From the NCBI RefSeq assembly GCF_028858725.1, contig NC_084790.1:8370669-8434668 (forward strand): DNA of 64,000 bases. Direction: 5' to 3'. The position numbers and the translations under genes are program-made. This document shows positions 58,501-64,000 of the stretch, piece after piece. The DNA comes from Colius striatus (taxonomy: Eukaryota > Chordata > Aves > Coliiformes > Coliidae). Every line of letters starts with the position of its first letter. Position 1 is the first letter of the stretch. Below the pieces are notes generated by a model. The model was not told the DNA's origin. It saw only the letters and a list, made by a program, of their open reading frames with translations, and did not search any database.

Positions 58501-61500
58501 TTGTACTTGTTACTTATAATGAGTTTTAAGTCAACATCAGTTAACGACTGTGGCTCTGAAGGCCTAGGACTAGTCTTGAGGAAGCTCTGAGGTGAACTGT
58601 CCGAGGATAGTGGTGCAAGTTAAAATCTGACTGTCCTTTCATCCTGGCTCAACCAAAGGCTGCAATAAAACATCTCCTGGGATTAACTGAAGGTGAACTT
58701 AATCTTCCAGGAGATTATTGGAAATGATAAAGGTTATCCACGAGTAAGAATGTGGAAGAAGGAAAGGCATATGATGCTCTCCACATACACCAACCAAAGC
58801 AGCTCCCAGGGGAAGCTCACACATGATGTCTCTGGCGTGATCACTGTCCGTGCCTCTCTGCTCTGCATAGCAGGAGTTCTGCAGAATTTGAGTACTATCT
58901 GTGGTCTTCTCCACTGTTGAAAGCTTTCTGAAAGGGGAAACTTGTCTGTCTCCACAGCAAGAAAGAGTATTATGATCTAAGGGCACAGACTCCCTGATTT
59001 GAGTGGCACATTCCTCAGCTGGGTCAGCCCCAGCTACGTAACACATTTTAAAAGCACAGATCTGATGGCTAAACACAGCAGTGCACACCCATCTGCAAAT
59101 CTACATATAAATTGATCTTTGCAGTATCTGCTCAGTCCATCTTGGCTTAATTCAATCCACCTACTGCTAACAAATATCTCAGGATCCTCAGTCTCCCTAC
59201 TGAGAAGCTATGGTCAAAACATCCCTAGTTTAGACATCTCAGACACCCTGAGTTTAGACATCTCAGTTAGGTACTATTGCTGATCAAATGAAATCAGCCT
59301 TTATTTGATAATTTATTTTCCTGTTGTATTTTTTTTCCCCCCTTCCCATCAGCATGGATGCAATTTTTGTTAGGATAACTTCTGTTGTGTTTGAATTCCT
59401 CTTTGTGCTCTTCCCAGCATTTCAGTCAGCGCTGCACTGCAGCATCACACCCCTCTCTGGAATGCTATTCCCTCAAGACTCCCATGGCACAGAGAGATGG
59501 GTAATGTTTTCTGAGCCTCTTCCACTATTACCATGTTTTCTATAGAGGATCAAAATGGATTATTTTCATCCTGACATGCAAATGCCTAGGCTGTGCCCTT
59601 GGCTGAGTTCTCAGCATTGACTATGGAAGTAAAAGATATGGGAGTAGTAGCTTTTTAATATCACATATGGAAGTGGCAGTCTTATTTCTTAAGAAAAAAA
59701 AAAAAGCAACTGTAGTCCATTGTGCCTCACAAAAAAAAGCCTAATAAAAATATTTCCTTATGCACTTACTGAATGCTGTATTCACATGCAGTCACTGGTC
59801 TGCACAAGGCCGGATGAACATTGTGTGCAACTCAGCATCTTACTGTTGTACTCTTGATCTGCCTATTTGCTGTGCCAAAGTATAGATGGTAGGAAAAGAC
59901 ACATGAATAATTTTATCATCAGATTACAAACCCGAGTATGAACATTTAATAACTGATGGAATTAGAACAGAAGTAGAAAGGATTTCTAAGACTCCTCATG
60001 AAATGCTTATAGAGCTAAAAAGGTCAAATTCTTCACCAATTTTCACTCTGCACAACAGCAGTTAAGGAAATGAAACAACATGACCTGCAAATTGGTGCTG
60101 GGTACAACGCGCAAAATATATCAATACACCGTACCAGTCATTGTGTGATTTCGTGTTAACATGAAAGAAATGATATCTGACCATGAGAGCACCCTCACTG
60201 ACTCACTGTTTCTAATTATTATTGTATTATTTTTCTGAAGCAACAGCAGCGACAAAACAACATCAAGCAATTGCCTCCTGGCTAGCATTCTCGGCAAACC
60301 CTCATGACTATTGACTGAAATGAGCAGCCCAGCAAGTAAGTTGTTAGCTTAAATGAAAATTATAGCAGAGACAAAAATGTCAGCCTGGGAACTGAACTAA
60401 TAAGGGAAAGAATGTGCATGAAGCTGCCGGTGCAGTTTTAAACCTCAGGAAGAATAAAGGCAAGCACAGCTACTGAAATTAACTTGTGAGACTGAGGTAA
60501 ACAGGAAAATTCTCATCCATCCTTACATTGCACAAAGCTGATGAGTACAAGACTCTTAGCAGCAATGGCTTAAGTATGCCTTTACATGCTAAAACTCGAG
60601 ACAGGGTTTATGGTGGGTGGTAAATTAAGTGTTGGCTGACAGTTTAGCAAACCCTTGCCACTGCCAGCCGGTCTAATGTTCCTGCTTTTTGGCTTCCATG
60701 CAGGAAAAATATCAAGATGGAGTTAGGCAACCTGGACGTGTCCTTCGAAGCAGCTGCTAAGGAATAAACAGGCTGTTGGTGAGCACAGGGGGAACTTGCT
60801 GGTGAAAGGTCCTGAGCTGGCTGAGTGGGGTGAGGAGTCAGAGGGGAAGGGTGATAAGCCACGTTGGGCTTGTTCTGCAGAGCCCCTGGCTGCCATTCAG
60901 ACTGAGGTCTTGGACACAGTCCACTGACAGGCCTCCTGCCAGGGGATTTGTTACTGTGAACACTTGGTTTAGGCAGGATTTTATTATAAAAATTGTCTCG
61001 ATTCTTCTTCTGTCTTATTAAAATCTATCCCACTCTTCCCTTCCAGCCCAGGAGGAGGAATATTTTGTATATATATCTGGGTGAAACACACAAACAAATT
61101 CATTTCCCACGGATAATATATTCAGAATGGTTTGCTTTTCAGAGTCGGGAGCACAAAATGATGAATTTATTATGCAAAGTAATAATTGCAAATGATATTG
61201 GCAAACTCCATTCCAGAAAAAAAAGGGATATTAATATAACTAAAAGGATTAAAAAATACTGGCTGTTAACTTGGGGCTACTGCAGATATTTTAGGAGGTT
61301 ATATATCTCTGTTCCACCTAAACCACCAGAGGCAGTAGATTTCATTTTAAAGGTCTAGTAAGATACTGTAATTAATGGTCCCACCTAACAGCATAAGTTG
61401 CACTTGTATTGAGTAGTAGGACATGGTGCATATTATGAAAGAAAGTGAAGGAAATGCTTAGCATCATAAAAATTTGCATCTCTTTCTAGTTCATTTTTTA

Positions 61501-64000
61501 GTGCAAATAAATGAAATACAGCAGAGTCAGAATGTGAAAGAATTTGACACCAGTTTTCAAGTTAGGATAGCCTGTACTTTTAGTGGAGTGACTGAGTGAC
61601 ATATTTTGACTCTATGGGTCCTTAACAGGAATGGAAACACTTCATTAACAACTGCTTGGAGATGTACAATGCTTCCCAAGGATGATTGGAGTAGCCTACC
61701 TGCTACAAGTAGACCCGGGGGGCAGGTGGCTTTTCCTTCTTCAAGTTGCACACAGGTTCCCGGTCCTTCATGACCACCAGCAGAAGAGGGCCCTAACAGT
61801 TTCCAGGGTTGAGATCTCTAATGCATTGCTTGTCAGCTACATGAGACTATTTGCTCTGCTGGATCTGTACGTTATATCAGGGTACTAAAGGATTCATCTA
61901 TACAGTAAAGCACAGCTTTCTACTGCTGTAGAAGTGTGCCTAATGTGCACGTCCCACTAGGAAGTACTCTGCAGCAGATTGTGTTCTCCAGGATAGTTGA
62001 GATTTGCAGGTAATTATGAGAAAAATAAAGATAATATGTCTGTAAATCTTACAAATAGTCGTGAGGAATTAATGGTGTAATTCATAGACATGGCACCGTT
62101 AGAAAGTGAGAGGGCTTGTTAAATTAAACACTAGTGACATTTTTAACATATTCTTCTTGAAAGCATTGTGACTTGAGTGCAAGGATGGGATTCAAGTGCT
62201 CCACAAGTCACACTCCTGGCTCTGGCACACCTGCTAGCTGTGCTCTTGAGATTGTCCAGGGTGCTTTCCTTCTCATGCTTGAGAATCACCTGCTGCCACT
62301 AGACCTTGGAGCAGCTTCTTCAGAGTCTGTGCTGTGACAGCCTTAGTGTAGCTAGGCTTCCAGGACATGCATTCTGGCATTTTAAACCATGCCTACTTGT
62401 AGCTAAAGCCTTAAGTGGTGTGCCTTCACGAAGTGGGGATAAGGGTGATAGTTATTTAGCATTTGCAAGGGACTTTGAAGACATGGAAGCTGTGAGAGTT
62501 CACATCACTGCAAACCCAGAACAAACTGTCTAACACTTATTTCCTCACATCTCTTCTTGTAAAGTGCCTTATTGGCAGTCATTGCTATGAAAGGAGTTCC
62601 ACCTTGTGGGAAAAAAAAAAATCACTGGAAAAAGAGGGTGGCAATTGAGATGTTTAGAGTACAAACACTGAACTTATGATCAACAGCTTCTTAATTGAAT
62701 AGCAATGTCTATTTTACTTTTCAAGCAGAGTGATAGAGACCTTAGCTCACAGATTTTTATAGAGATCCCAAGACCAACATAACTTAGGACTGACAAAGAG
62801 GAGCAGTTTGCAGCTTCCAGCATTGCTCACCTGCCCAGTCAGTAACAGAGACAAAGGTAAACTACCCCCAGATGTCCCAACCTCTTTCCTCCAAACATCA
62901 AACTGTTTTTGTCTTGGTCTTCCTAGCTAGGTGAGGACACATATGAGTTAACTCTGTTAATAACACACAAAGTCCAATTGAAAACACAAATAAAATCAGA
63001 AAAAGGAACTGGAATTCAGCAAAACTCAACAAAGCTGAATAAATATTCAGCTAAAGCCAACTCTCTTGGTATTTGTAGAGTTATGATTGTGAGCAAGATG
63101 TTTTGGAAAGGACTTTGGGTCATCCAAAACAATGGTTGATAGCCAGTGACAGAGATCTGTTACCTTGTTTGATGTGTCAGTATTTTAGTACAGTTCGAGA
63201 AGTTCATGTTAGTTTTGCTGTGAGTTCTCAGTGAAATTACCATCATGGCTGATGACATCAGTAGTAAAGAACAAGGTAATAGGACTTTTATCATTGAGGA
63301 GATATTGCTCCAACAAAATGTATGCTATCATGTTGAGTAATAAGCTTTGAAGTATTACAAATGGTTATAACTGAACTTTACATGCCAAATAAGAGAATCA
63401 AGTAGGTCTTATTTCCTGCTGCAGTGCAATATGCCAGACAAAGCACACTACAGAGACTACAGCATAAGCAGAAAACGCTCATATTAAAAATTGTCTTGGT
63501 GGCACCAGATTGGGTCAAGACAGTAATACAATAATGAAAAGTCAGGTCTGTATTTCCTTGCTAGGGTCTTAAGTCTGATTTTAAGGCTTTGGTTGTTCCT
63601 ACTTCTTTGAAACCTGCAGAATTATGGGATTTCACCAAATTGAATATTTTTAAATGTTTGACAATCTAGCCTGCTTTTGCTGCTGTTGAGGAGGACAGGA
63701 ATGCCTAGGAGTCTGTTCAGCCCATAAGATGTGTAAGAAAGGCAGGCTCTGGGTTGCTCCAGAAGTCTGAAAGTGATCCTAAAGTTCCTCCAAACCTAGT
63801 GTAGCTGCAGATATCTCCTGGCATGTAATCCAAAATGTTAAATGAGTAGCTAGTGTTTCTCAACCAGCACCTCAAAATGAGTTCAAAACAGCTGACAGAA
63901 ACATCTATTCACTTGGTAGCCAAACAATCCCATGAGTGTAAGTCTCATATTCTTCCTTTTTTCTTTGTTTCTCAATGGGATAAGAAGGGAATCACTGTTT
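52553..64000. other. Gene-desert sequence to the end of the window
   Basis: 11.4 kb of AT-rich, CpG-poor unique sequence. Only short features are visible: A-runs (50837-50849 type) at 59694-59704 and 62610-62620, and a 16-bp direct repeat AGTTTAGACATCTCAG at 59227-59242 and 59251-59266. No exon, RNA gene or recognised transposable element. Short open frames here match nothing I know. Confidence 0.55.

Overview
The window is vertebrate, almost certainly avian, genomic DNA. Two things point to a bird: an intact nuclear receptor gene of COUP-TFI type (NR2F1) with amniote-grade exon structure, and a decayed CR1 LINE 3' end of the type common in birds (about 51.94-52.55 kb). There are no operons or bacterial features. 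Apart from NR2F1, no open reading frame looks like a real protein; the long ones fall in simple repeats or GC-rich sequence.

Layout. 1-19.6 kb lies downstream of NR2F1 (the gene is on the minus strand). It is non-coding, with several CpG-rich patches (1.24-3.7 kb, 5.18-5.56 kb, 12.1-12.3 kb), a 680-bp polypyrimidine tract (6.59-7.26 kb) and AT-rich unique blocks. NR2F1 covers 19.6 kb to about 31-32 kb: 3' UTR about 19.59-20.51 kb, exon 3 coding 20,509-20,789, exon 2 25,820-26,347, exon 1 coding 29,416-29,866, then a GC-rich CpG-island leader and promoter. The three exons join in phase to 419 codons plus stop. From 31 to 46 kb lies the upstream regulatory flank: a promoter-like cluster (CCAAT, TCF/LEF, CArG/TATA-like, DR1-like) near 31.9-32.1 kb, further CpG islands (32.56-33.12, 34.0-34.5, 38.5-38.8, 45.26-45.8 kb), a full-consensus CTCF motif at 33,050, and homeodomain-rich unique blocks that look like conserved non-coding elements. 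From about 46 kb to the end, composition changes to AT-rich, CpG-poor gene-desert sequence containing the CR1 fragment and a few small tandem duplications.

How it fits together. The window reads as one developmental-regulator locus: a single transcription factor gene inside a broad CpG-rich domain, flanked by probable enhancers and a possible insulator. NR2F1 encodes an orphan nuclear receptor that binds direct repeats of AGGTCA. In mammals its promoter region is shared with a divergent lncRNA (NR2F1-AS1). A counterpart would run rightward from the 31-34 kb CpG islands, but no exon of it can be fixed from sequence alone. I found no previously undescribed biological system. The most interesting signals are the GC module shared by the 5.5 and 33.0 kb patches, the CTCF motif beside it, the promoter motif cluster, the G-runs around exon 2, and a heptamer repeat framed by a perfect inverted repeat at 47.3 kb.
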